From Flavobacterium hydrocarbonoxydans (GTDB lineage: Bacteria > Bacteroidota > Bacteroidia > Flavobacteriales > Flavobacteriaceae): 64,000 bases of DNA. Numbering within the stretch: position 1 is the stretch's first letter; every line of letters starts with the position of its first letter. Shown one piece after another: positions 16,591 to 24,427 of this stretch. The stretch lies in NCBI RefSeq assembly GCF_009789235.1, contig NZ_WSTB01000005.1, forward strand, positions 62,001 through 126,000. Reading direction: 5' to 3'. The notes beneath the pieces are model-generated. The model had not been told where the DNA came from, searched no databases, and saw only the letters and a program-made list of their open reading frames with translations. The position numbers and the translations under genes are program-made.

Positions 16591-17559
16591 CTATTCGATT
16601 TTTAAATTTTTATTTTTTAGGTTATAACCAATTTTCATTAAATGATATTGAAAAAAATACTTCTTTTTCATTGCTGATTCTGTTTTAAAGAAAAGATTTT
16701 TAGTTTCTTCGGAATTAATCTTAAAAGAGTCACTAAATTTTGTGTCAAATGTGCTTAATTTAATATTTTTTTGATACGCTCTAAAAACTCTTTTCCATCT
16801 TTTTTTGTACTGTTTAAAAGAAATATTATCATGATTCAAATTGCACATGTCGATTAACCATAGTTTGGTTTTTTCGGTTTTATCATAAAAAACACCTCCA
16901 ACTTGTTGATTATCATGTAATCTATAATAAAAATATTTTTTATCTAAAAGTTCAAATTGATCTTTAGAACTTGAAATAAGGGCAATCCATTCATCATGAT
17001 GAAATTTATCAACAACAGGAAAAGGAAGTATGTCGGAAAGGACTTCTTTTTTAAAAGCCATCGATGCTCCAGTAGCAACATTTAAAATTTGACTGATTAA
17101 TGTGTAATAATTAAAATCAATATTTTCTTCTCTTAAAAATCTAGGAATGTCCCAAAGCGAATATTTATCTTTTAATATTGAATTATCATCTATACAGTAA
17201 CCATTAGATGATAAGGTTTTTATGTTTGGATGAGAATTAAAATAAATAATATATTCTTCCACTTTTTCACTGACCCAACGGTCATCCTGATCTGATAAAA
17301 AAATGATATCCCCCGTGCAAAGTGTAATAGCTTTTTCGAAATTTTTGACACTTCTTAAAGTGACTTCATTTTGATAAATTTGAAATATATTAGGAAAATT
17401 TATTTTATAATTATTTAATATTTCAATTGTTTTATCTGAAGATCTGTCATCGCAAACAATAATTTCATCAACTTTATGCGTTTGGTTTAAGATAGAATCA
17501 AGTTGTTCAACCAGATGTTTTTCTCCGTTATAAGTACACATTGCAACTGAAATTTTCAT
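16591..17559 (-). CDS. Family 2 glycosyltransferase
   Basis: GT2 enzyme of 322 residues with the signature SVAMCTYNGEKHLVEQL at the start, CDDRSSDKT, and the DxD-like FLSDQDDRWV. The overall arrangement resembles rhamnosyltransferase-like GT2 enzymes of O-antigen loci, but the donor is a guess. It is followed 16 bp later by the previous GT2. A minus-strand TAATTTTG box lies at 17632-17625 upstream. The strong AT bias and divergent sequence suggest horizontal exchange of this segment. Confidence 0.86.
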   Translation of the reverse strand: MKISVAMCTYNGEKHLVEQLDSILNQTHKVDEIIVCDDRSSDKTIEILNNYKINFPNIFQIYQNEVTLRSVKNFEKAITLCTGDIIFLSDQDDRWVSEKVEEYIIYFNSHPNIKTLSSNGYCIDDNSILKDKYSLWDIPRFLREENIDFNYYTLISQILNVATGASMAFKKEVLSDILPFPVVDKFHHDEWIALISSSKDQFELLDKKYFYYRLHDNQQVGGVFYDKTEKTKLWLIDMCNLNHDNISFKQYKKRWKRVFRAYQKNIKLSTFDTKFSDSFKINSEETKNLFFKTESAMKKKYFFQYHLMKIGYNLKNKNLKIE

Positions 17560-17736
17560 TTTTTTTTAATATTATGAGTTTATATTTTGCAATTTTTATA
17601 ATTCAGAATAAAATCTGTTTTTTGCAAAATTAGGATTGTTTTTTTTTATTTTGTTTAGTCATGTTATAACTGAATAAAGCTCAACAAATAATTGATAAAA
17701 GTAAAGCTTTATTTTTAAGTACGGTTTGAATTTCAA

Positions 17737-18693
17737 TCAAACAGAGCTATAAATTACATTTTCTATCCAACCTTCCTTAGTATATTTATGAAAAATAGCT
17801 TCAGGGATTTTTTCATATTTCTTCTCAAAAAATGATATAGGTATATCGGGGCTTTTTTCATCAATGACTAAAATATTATTAGCATTATAGAAATCGTAAT
17901 TTACAATATCTGTATTGGTAGTTATGAGTTTTTTTTCTAGGCCAATGCTTTCAAAAACCCTAAAAGTTAATCCGCTTTGGTTTTTTCGGTTAACATCTAA
18001 TAAAACTTGAGAACGGTTAATATATTCTTCTATTTCTTCTAATGAAATATGATTGTTTATGTATTCCAGATTCGTTTTTTTGTGATGTTGTTTTTTGTCA
18101 TATACAAATATTTTGTATTTTATATTTTTAGATTTTAAATTATCAGCTATTTTATTAAGTATTGGTAATCTTCTGTCTAAGGATATGATATTAAATATCT
18201 GATAATCAAAATTTTTATTTTCTCTTTTAGTGGGTTGTGCGTATATCCAGTTGGTGGCAGGTTTCAAATTATACTTTTCGCAATCTTCCTTTTCAAACGA
18301 GAATACTTCATCGAAGAAAGGAATAACTCTTTTTATTTTTGGGCATCGGTAAGTGTTATCATTAAAATAGGCTATAGTCTTTTTGGAATATTTCTTTATT
18401 TTTAAAATACTCTTAGGATCTATAAAATCTCCTTTGATGATAAGTATAAGATCTTGCTTTTGACCAATTTCTTCAAGATTTTCAATTATTTTTTTTCCGA
18501 AATGTTCTGTTTTTAAATTCCTCTTAAATAAGGTCTTTAAAATGAAGTTATAAATCCTGTAGAAAAAGTTAGGATAATGATATTCGAACCTATTAAAATT
18601 AATATGTTGTACATTATGCCCTTTTTTTTCTAATGTTATTGCGATATGATTATTAAATCCCCAGTTATCAAGGCTTATCAAGGTAATGAGCAT
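17737..18693 (-). CDS. Predicted glycosyltransferase (CgeB-like GT-B)
   Basis: A 318-residue protein without membrane helices. The N-terminus (LITLISLDNWGFNNHIA) and the C-terminal block VLLDVNRKNQSGLTFRVFESIGLEKKL are characteristic of GT-B enzymes related to CgeB, where the conserved Arg/Glu region binds the nucleotide sugar. Neighbouring genes are also glycosyltransferases, on the same strand. About 170 bp upstream of the next gene is AT-rich and has no gene. Donor unknown. Confidence is moderate because this branch is divergent. Confidence 0.72.
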   Translation of the reverse strand: MLITLISLDNWGFNNHIAITLEKKGHNVQHINFNRFEYHYPNFFYRIYNFILKTLFKRNLKTEHFGKKIIENLEEIGQKQDLILIIKGDFIDPKSILKIKKYSKKTIAYFNDNTYRCPKIKRVIPFFDEVFSFEKEDCEKYNLKPATNWIYAQPTKRENKNFDYQIFNIISLDRRLPILNKIADNLKSKNIKYKIFVYDKKQHHKKTNLEYINNHISLEEIEEYINRSQVLLDVNRKNQSGLTFRVFESIGLEKKLITTNTDIVNYDFYNANNILVIDEKSPDIPISFFEKKYEKIPEAIFHKYTKEGWIENVIYSSV

Positions 18694-19546
18694 AGTGTTT
18701 TTTTATTTAAACTATTGTTGTAATTCTAGGTTAGTTGTTTTTAAAGTGCTTGTAATTAATGATTTAGTGTTGTTGTATGTCCGCTAGTTGATTATTCTCG
18801 AAGAGGGAAAAATAATTTTCAGACTAACTGCCCCCTACTAATAAGATGACAATTACTTAAAATGGTTGCATATTTTTTAAAATATTTTTTAAAATCTTTT
18901 TGTACAATCAATTTGTCAAATTTTTGAATTAATCAATTTGTTTTTAGTTTATTTATTTCAATTTTAGATTTTATTTATTACTGAATTTAAACTAGTTTAT
19001 TTTTTAAAATAATTATCAGTCAGATATTTACTTGGAATTAGCTATTATAAATTATCACCAATATTACTAAATATACTAAACGTTCTACAGTATAAAATAT
19101 TGGACTGTTATAGTTTATAATTATTTATCGGCGCTGAGTCAATACTTTTTCATTGGTTTAACAAAATATAATGTAATGATCATTTTATAAATTCTATTTT
19201 TATCTATCAATTTATTTTAAGAAAAAACATATATCTTTTTTAAAATTATATTTAATTTTTTATATCCCTACCAAAATTAGCATATTCTACTAAGTCACAG
19301 TTTTGTATAAAAAGTATAAATTTTAAACATTAGTAATAGAAGCGCAAGGTAATAATTTAGATTAAATGAAGTAGTATTTGGATTACTATTTTAGAAGTAA
19401 AATTATTTTTATAACATTAAAAATCTTCTTTTTTTTTTAAACTCTTCTTGTGAAGAAAAGCGCTGACTTTTCTTAATTTTAATGAAATATATTAATTTTT
19501 ACATCCGTATTTAGTGAATTTAGAATATTAAGCGATAGGAGATATT
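18694..19546. other. Gene-free AT-rich stretch
   Basis: About 0.85 kb between the divergent glycosyltransferase genes contains no open frame of convincing length. It is extremely AT-rich and full of A/T runs. One perfect 8-bp hairpin (AAGAAAAG at 19453-19460 paired with CTTTTCTT at 19467-19474) sits near the right end; no T-run or gene adjoins it. I see no insertion sequence, tRNA or direct repeat. It may be a remnant of replaced glycan genes. Confidence 0.6.
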
Positions 19547-19576
19547 TTGGATTTTTGCAATGTTCTGTTATATTTG
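19547..19576 (+). promoter_or_regulatory. Consensus promoter for the GT4 gene
   Basis: TTG at 19547-19549, a 19-bp spacer, and TATATTTG at 19569-19576 match the Bacteroidota housekeeping promoter (TTG, 17-23 bp, TAnnTTTG). The predicted transcript start is near 19581, and the ATG at 19596 follows shortly. Because the earlier ATG at 19560 falls inside this promoter, 19596 is the likelier start. Confidence 0.7.
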
Positions 19577-19595
19577 TAAAGTAACAAATAATATA

Positions 19596-20714
19596 ATGAA
19601 AATAGTACATATTTCGGGTGCAAGAAGTTGGGGAGGGAATGAGCAGCAATTAATTGATATGATTCCAGAATTGGCAAAAATAGGTGTGGATAATGTTGTT
19701 TTTGGCGTAAAAAAATCCCCTTTAGAAAAAGAATGCATTTTAAAAGGTATTAATTTTATTGAAGCCCTAGGAGATAAGCTAAATACTTTTTCAAATTATA
19801 AATATCTAAAAGAAATTGTAAAATTAAATCAGCCTGATTTAATTCATTTACATACGAGTGATTCTTTGACTGTTTTTACCATTTCTGATCTACTTTATAA
19901 TCTAAAGGTTAAAGCAGTATTTTCTAAAAAAGGAATGGGAAATAGTAGTAGTGTTTTAAGTAAATTCAAATATAACTATAAAAATGTTGCTAAGATTATT
20001 TGTGTTTCTGAAGCAGTTAAAAAGTCTTTTTCAGCAATAATTTTCCCGAAAAACATTTCAAAACTTGAAGTAGTGTATGATGGGATAAATTTGGAAAGAA
20101 CAAAGACAGTTCGATTAGAAAATATTAAAGAACTCTTTAATATTTCTGATAATAAAATAGTAGTTGGGAATATAGCTAATCATGTACCAGCAAAAGATTT
20201 ACCCACACTTATTAAGGCAATTAATTATTTAGTTAATGATATTGGTCTGAAAAATGTTCATCTTGTGCAAATTGGTGAGTTCTCTAATAAAGTTACTCCG
20301 GTAATTCGAGAAATGATTACTGAATTTAAATTAGAAGAATATATTACTATTGCAGGTTTTCAGTCTAATGCATTAGATTTTTTAACTCAGTTTGATATCT
20401 ATGTAATGAGTTCGCAAAGAGAAGGTTTGCCATTGACTATCTACGAAGCTTTCTTAAAAAAAGTACCTGTAGTTAGTACAAAAGCTGGAGGGATCCCTGA
20501 AGCTATTAACCATGATTTTAATGGTTTTTTATCTGAAATATTTGATTATAGAGATCTGGCATTGAATTTAAAGAAAATTTCAGAAGATGAGAATAAAAGA
20601 ATTAAATTTGTAGAGCGATCTTATTCACTGTTTTTTGAAAAATTTACTGCTCAGGAAAATGCAAAAAACATATCTAAAATATATTCGAAAGAAAGTTTAA
20701 AAGGCTTGAATTGA
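19596..20714 (+). CDS. Family 4 glycosyltransferase
   Basis: A 372-residue GT-B, retaining glycosyltransferase. N-terminal acceptor domain from KIVHISGARSWGGNEQQ, then VISEAVK-like segment (KIICVSEAVKKSF), and the donor domain with NHVPAKDL, AGFQSNALDF and the E-x7-E motif in REGLPLTIYEAFLKK. It is transcribed divergently from the preceding cluster from a consensus promoter. It is likely to add a sugar in the surface glycan. Next gene converges from the other strand. The donor cannot be read. Confidence 0.88.
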   Translation: MKIVHISGARSWGGNEQQLIDMIPELAKIGVDNVVFGVKKSPLEKECILKGINFIEALGDKLNTFSNYKYLKEIVKLNQPDLIHLHTSDSLTVFTISDLLYNLKVKAVFSKKGMGNSSSVLSKFKYNYKNVAKIICVSEAVKKSFSAIIFPKNISKLEVVYDGINLERTKTVRLENIKELFNISDNKIVVGNIANHVPAKDLPTLIKAINYLVNDIGLKNVHLVQIGEFSNKVTPVIREMITEFKLEEYITIAGFQSNALDFLTQFDIYVMSSQREGLPLTIYEAFLKKVPVVSTKAGGIPEAINHDFNGFLSEIFDYRDLALNLKKISEDENKRIKFVERSYSLFFEKFTAQENAKNISKIYSKESLKGLN

Positions 20715-20750
20715 TTTTATTTGTAAATAGTATATTAGAAGGAAATCAAT

Positions 20751-20808
20751 AAACTCAAAAATATTAGATGTAATTTAAAAACAAATACTTCAAAATGTTT
20801 TTGAGTTT
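20751..20808. terminator. Possible weak terminator between convergent glycosyltransferases
   Basis: AAACTCAAAAA at 20751-20761 is the complement of TTTTTGAGTTT at 20798-20808. The loop is long (36 nt), so the stem is weak, but it lies exactly in the gap between the converging genes. Confidence 0.4.
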
Positions 20809-20811
20809 AAT

Positions 20812-21606
20812 TTATAAAAATTGATCAACTCCTTTTTCTATATAAGTAAGTTTATTTTTAATAGTTTGTGCCTCAATTTCATTGTTGATATCAAGATGAT
20901 TTTTAGATTGTTCTTTATGATAAATATGATAGGCAATTCCAGAATATTTTAATCTTTTTCCTTTAACTCCTATGTTGTGTAATCGCTGAATCATTTCAGA
21001 ATCGTCAATTCCCCAACCTACTAAACTTTCGTTAAAACCATTAATTTTAATAAAATCTTCCTTCCAGAAAGACATATTGCAACCTCTAAGTTTGCGGGAA
21101 CGTTTATCTACACTTTTAACAAAATTCATAAGAAAAGGAAAGCGTATTGTTCGGCCTCTTTTCTTAATTCCTTTTGAAAACAGATTAAAATTAATGATTT
21201 TTTTTGAAAATAATTTAGGTAATAAATTTTCCTGAATATTTACACGTGATCCAAATAAGTAGTGTCCTTTTTTAGCAAATGCAAGATGGTCTTCAATGAA
21301 ATGTTTATTAAGGATAATATCGCCGTCAATTTCAACTATATAGTCGTATTTTGCCGCAGCAATGGCCTTATTCATGATTCTGGGCTTTCTGTTTTTTATA
21401 TCTTCATGCCAAATATGAGTCAGTGGAATTGGAAATATATTTTTAAATTTGTCTATTAATTTTTTAGTATCTTCTCTTGAACCATCATCTGCAATAATGA
21501 TTTCGTTGGGTAAAACAGTCTGATTTAATGTACTCAATAATAATAATTCTAAGGCTTCCGGCCAGTTATAAGTTGGTGTTACTAAAGTACAATTTGGGTT
21601 TGACAT
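20812..21606 (-). CDS. Family 2 glycosyltransferase with galactosyltransferase-like C-terminus
   Basis: A 264-residue GT2 enzyme: CTLVTPTYNWPEAL start, IADDGSREDTKKL, metal site VEIDGDIIL, and the C-terminal block GCNMSFWKEDF and WGIDDSEMIQR, which resembles the beta-4-galactosyltransferase-type catalytic WGxEDD motif found in chondroitin-synthase-like GT2 proteins. It is probably a hexosyl- or N-acetylhexosaminyl-transferase of the surface glycan. It converges with the GT4 gene and is divergent from the sugar kinase gene at 21686, with an 80-bp intergenic region holding that gene's promoter. Confidence 0.86.
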   Translation of the reverse strand: MSNPNCTLVTPTYNWPEALELLLLSTLNQTVLPNEIIIADDGSREDTKKLIDKFKNIFPIPLTHIWHEDIKNRKPRIMNKAIAAAKYDYIVEIDGDIILNKHFIEDHLAFAKKGHYLFGSRVNIQENLLPKLFSKKIINFNLFSKGIKKRGRTIRFPFLMNFVKSVDKRSRKLRGCNMSFWKEDFIKINGFNESLVGWGIDDSEMIQRLHNIGVKGKRLKYSGIAYHIYHKEQSKNHLDINNEIEAQTIKNKLTYIEKGVDQFL

Positions 21607-21639
21607 GAAATTAAATTTGAGTAAAAATACAATAATAAT

Positions 21640-21669
21640 TTGAAGTCTAAAATTCTATGTGTATTTTTG
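21640..21669 (+). promoter_or_regulatory. Consensus promoter for the sugar kinase gene
   Basis: TTG at 21640-21642, a 19-bp spacer, and TATTTTTG at 21662-21669. This is the same spacing as at 19547. The predicted transcript start is near 21675, just upstream of the ATG at 21686, and excludes the ATG at 21659, which lies in the spacer. Confidence 0.65.
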
Positions 21670-21685
21670 TTTACATATAAAGCTA

Positions 21686-22456
21686 ATGATGAATTTTAAA
21701 ATAAATCCTTTTTTTGAAAATAATAGAGTATCAGTACTTGATACTATTAAAACTTTTAGTCAATCGGGGATTCTTTTTGGTAATGGAGATAGAAATAAAA
21801 TAAAGCTTTTTGACTTAAACGGAAAAGTAATTAATATAAAATCGTTTAAGATTCCGAATATCATCAATAAAATTGCATATAAATATTTTCGTAAATCGAA
21901 AGCAAAACGATCTTTTGAGTATGCTACCATTTTATTAGAAAAAGGTATCGGAACTCCACAGCCCATTGCATTTCTGGAAAATTTTAGTTTAATAGGATTA
22001 AAAGATAGTTATTATGTCAGCGAACATTTAGAGTGTGATTTGACATATAGGGAATTGGTTGAAATTCCGGATTTTCCGAATCATAATACTATTTTAAGAC
22101 AGTTTACCAAGTTCACTTTTGATTTACATGAAAAAGGAGTAGAGTTCTTAGACCATTCACCTGGAAATACATTAATCAAAAAGCGGGAAGATAATACCTA
22201 TAATTTTTTCTTAGTCGATTTGAACAGAATGAATTTTCATACTGATATGAGTTTCGAACAGCGTATGAACAATTTTAGCCGTTTGACTCCTAAAAAGGAA
22301 ATGATTGGTGTAATGGCAAATGAATATTCGAAATATTACTCTGATAAAACTGAAACGGAAATTTTTGAAACAATGTGGAAGGCTACAACTCATTTTCAGG
22401 AAGAATTTGCCAGAAAGAAACGTCTTAAAAAGAAACTAAAATTTTGGAAATCCTAA
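21686..22456 (+). CDS. LPS-core type sugar kinase (KdkA/WaaP-like)
   Basis: A 256-residue kinase-fold protein related to the KdkA/InaA/WaaP group that phosphorylates Kdo or heptose of lipopolysaccharide core. Visible kinase landmarks are the ELVEI region, the catalytic loop FLDHSPGNTLIKK (Asp near residue 155, Asn of GN), and the metal-binding DLNRMNF that replaces DFG. Located among glycosyltransferases and upstream of a heptosyltransferase-type gene, it fits core phosphorylation. It has its own promoter. The catalytic sites look intact. Confidence 0.75.
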   Translation: MMNFKINPFFENNRVSVLDTIKTFSQSGILFGNGDRNKIKLFDLNGKVINIKSFKIPNIINKIAYKYFRKSKAKRSFEYATILLEKGIGTPQPIAFLENFSLIGLKDSYYVSEHLECDLTYRELVEIPDFPNHNTILRQFTKFTFDLHEKGVEFLDHSPGNTLIKKREDNTYNFFLVDLNRMNFHTDMSFEQRMNNFSRLTPKKEMIGVMANEYSKYYSDKTETEIFETMWKATTHFQEEFARKKRLKKKLKFWKS

Positions 22457-22457
22457 A

Positions 22458-23228
22458 TTAGTTTTTTGAACGTAATTTTTTAAGTTCCTGAAACCGCACA
22501 GCTACACTCAAAGCATTTAAGTAGCAAATTACAATTCCTTTTTTGCCATCTAAAAAGCCCAGACGCAGTAAATATTGATTTGAAAATTGATATACAGGAC
22601 GAATGTAATAATGAAAGGCATTAGGATTTGTGTTTTTTAGCAATTCCTCTTTGGCCTTTAATTTTCCGTAAAAAATCATTTTTTGCTTATATTCAGTATA
22701 GTTTGCATAGGAGTAATGAATAAGCTTATGTTTTAGTTTGCCTGTCCGCCCTTTTACGACAAGTTTTTCGTGTACAATTTTTTCAATATTGTAACTTGCG
22801 TGCTCTTTTTTAAACAGCCTTATAATTTTATCGGTTTGCCAGCCACTAAAATGTAATCTCTTGTCTTCGAATATAAAATCCCGATAAATATAATAAGCAG
22901 ATAAAGTGTTTTTTTGATTAATTGTTGCAATGATTTCGTTTTGAAGTTCTGGTGTAATTCTTTCATCTGCATCAATAAAAATAATCCAGGAATGTGTTGC
23001 TAATCCTATTGCAAAATTACGTTGCGCTGCAAAATCATCAAAAATACGCTGTACAATTTTGACATTGGTAAACGCAGAAGCGATTTCTATTGTTTTATCT
23101 GTACTAAATGAATCTACAACGATAATTTCATCGGCGAAAGCCAAATTTTCGAGTACAGCTTTTATGTTTTTTTCCTCATTATACGTAATGAGTAATGCCG
23201 TTGTTAGTTGTTTGTCCTGCAAAATCAT
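22458..23228 (-). CDS. Family 2 glycosyltransferase (WaaE/KdtX-like)
   Basis: A 256-residue GT2 enzyme. N-terminal TTALLITYNEEKNIKAVL and VVDSFSTDKT, metal motif IFIDADERITPE, and the GWQTDKIIRLFKK and HEKLVVKG region are typical of the WaaE/KdtX-type core glycosyltransferases that transfer glucose or a related sugar to the LPS inner core. It sits only 5 bp downstream of the heptosyltransferase-like gene, and its 3' end meets the sugar kinase gene tail-to-tail with a 1-bp gap. Specific sugar not determinable. Confidence 0.85.
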   Translation of the reverse strand: MILQDKQLTTALLITYNEEKNIKAVLENLAFADEIIVVDSFSTDKTIEIASAFTNVKIVQRIFDDFAAQRNFAIGLATHSWIIFIDADERITPELQNEIIATINQKNTLSAYYIYRDFIFEDKRLHFSGWQTDKIIRLFKKEHASYNIEKIVHEKLVVKGRTGKLKHKLIHYSYANYTEYKQKMIFYGKLKAKEELLKNTNPNAFHYYIRPVYQFSNQYLLRLGFLDGKKGIVICYLNALSVAVRFQELKKLRSKN

Positions 23229-23233
23229 TTTAA

Positions 23234-24301
23234 TTATTTGCTAAGATTTTGATTTAAAAACAACTCAACTTGATCCTTAAAAAAATTAGGTTTAAAGGCT
23301 TCGTACAAAGTTAAAGCGTCTTTTTTTAGAATCTTTTCAGTTTTTCCTTCCAATAAATCCGGGCGAAAATCATTTAAATGAACGGAAAGATGTCTGATTC
23401 CATCTTCAAAAGTGGCCCAGATTTTCTTTTCGATCCAGGGAGAAAAAATTATAAAAGAGGGTTTTTCAAGTGCTTTAGCCATATTTATAGCGCCACCATC
23501 ATTCCCAATTATCAAATCGCACTGATTCATAATGGCTATAAAAGAGCGTAAATCATTTCCTAACAAATCAAAATATATTTTTTTCTGAGTTGCTGTTTTA
23601 CAGCTTTTAAAGACGGTTTTTGCTTCTTCAATTTGTTTTGGAAAATAATTAAAAAGGATGTTTACATCGGTATTATCAGCAATATAATCAATCACTTCGG
23701 CCATATATTCTAATGGATAAGTTTTGATTTTTTCACTTCCCAAAAGGCTTATCATGATGGTTTTACGTTCTTTTTTTACCTGGTGCTTTTCAAATAATGC
23801 TATTGCGTCACTTTTTTCTTTTTCAGAAACATATAATTTAGGAATCGGGTCTGTATTTATTGCTAAATGTAAGGGACCTAATAAGGAAAGTCTTCTCTCA
23901 ATCGCTAAACCTAAATTGGTTTTTGGATACTCATCAAACGGAACATTATCGGTGTACAGAAAATTTCTGCCTGGTTTTTTATAGGATATTTTTCTTTTAG
24001 CATTACTCATAAATACTAAAATCCAGCTTTCTAACTTAGAATAGGCGTCAATTAGTAAATCATAACTTTCTTTTCTGATTTTTAATCCAAGATTAAAAAG
24101 CTCTTTTTTGCTCTTGCGATGTTTTTCTTCAAACAAAATGATGTTATCTATATTAGGGTTGCCTTCTAAAACCGGAGTTGTTGAGGCGTAAACCAAATAG
24201 TCGATTTGGGCATCCGGATAAGCAGTGCGCAAATTATTGCACAAAATGCTGCTAATCAAAACATCACCAATCATTTTTTGTTGAATTACAAGTATCTTCA
24301 T
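23234..24301 (-). CDS. GT9 heptosyltransferase-like protein
   Basis: A GT9 family enzyme of 355 residues, probably transferring heptose or another sugar to the lipid A-core acceptor. N-terminal KILVIQQKMIGDVLISS with the catalytic Asp, nucleotide-binding IIGNDGGAINMAKAL near residue 282 and SLLGSEKIKTYP are diagnostic. The preferred start is ATG at 24301, because upstream codons lie inside the terminator hairpin at 24343-24390. Same-strand WaaE-like GT2 follows after 5 bp, forming a core-biosynthesis pair. Whether the organism uses heptose is not known from this window. Confidence 0.9.
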   Translation of the reverse strand: MKILVIQQKMIGDVLISSILCNNLRTAYPDAQIDYLVYASTTPVLEGNPNIDNIILFEEKHRKSKKELFNLGLKIRKESYDLLIDAYSKLESWILVFMSNAKRKISYKKPGRNFLYTDNVPFDEYPKTNLGLAIERRLSLLGPLHLAINTDPIPKLYVSEKEKSDAIALFEKHQVKKERKTIMISLLGSEKIKTYPLEYMAEVIDYIADNTDVNILFNYFPKQIEEAKTVFKSCKTATQKKIYFDLLGNDLRSFIAIMNQCDLIIGNDGGAINMAKALEKPSFIIFSPWIEKKIWATFEDGIRHLSVHLNDFRPDLLEGKTEKILKKDALTLYEAFKPNFFKDQVELFLNQNLSK

Positions 24302-24342
24302 TAGGAAATTAAATCTTTTTGCTGAGATTACAAATTGAAGCA

Positions 24343-24390
24343 AAAAAATCCAAATTCCAATCAATTTATGATATGGAATTTGGATTTTTT
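24343..24390. terminator. Bidirectional terminator (AAATTCC word hairpin)
   Basis: A perfect 17-bp stem pairs 24343-24359 with 24374-24390, with A- and T-runs at the ends and a 14-nt loop. It lies downstream of the LtaS-like gene (stop at 24428) and upstream of the heptosyltransferase start. The stem word is also found at 12165-12262. Confidence 0.8.
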
Positions 24391-24427
24391 ATTAAAATTT
24401 ATTTAGATTCTAAAATCAATACTTTTA

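Noticed and set aside
18694-19546. Insertion sequence or transposase remnant
   Set aside because: No transposase-like frame, terminal inverted repeats or target duplication could be seen.
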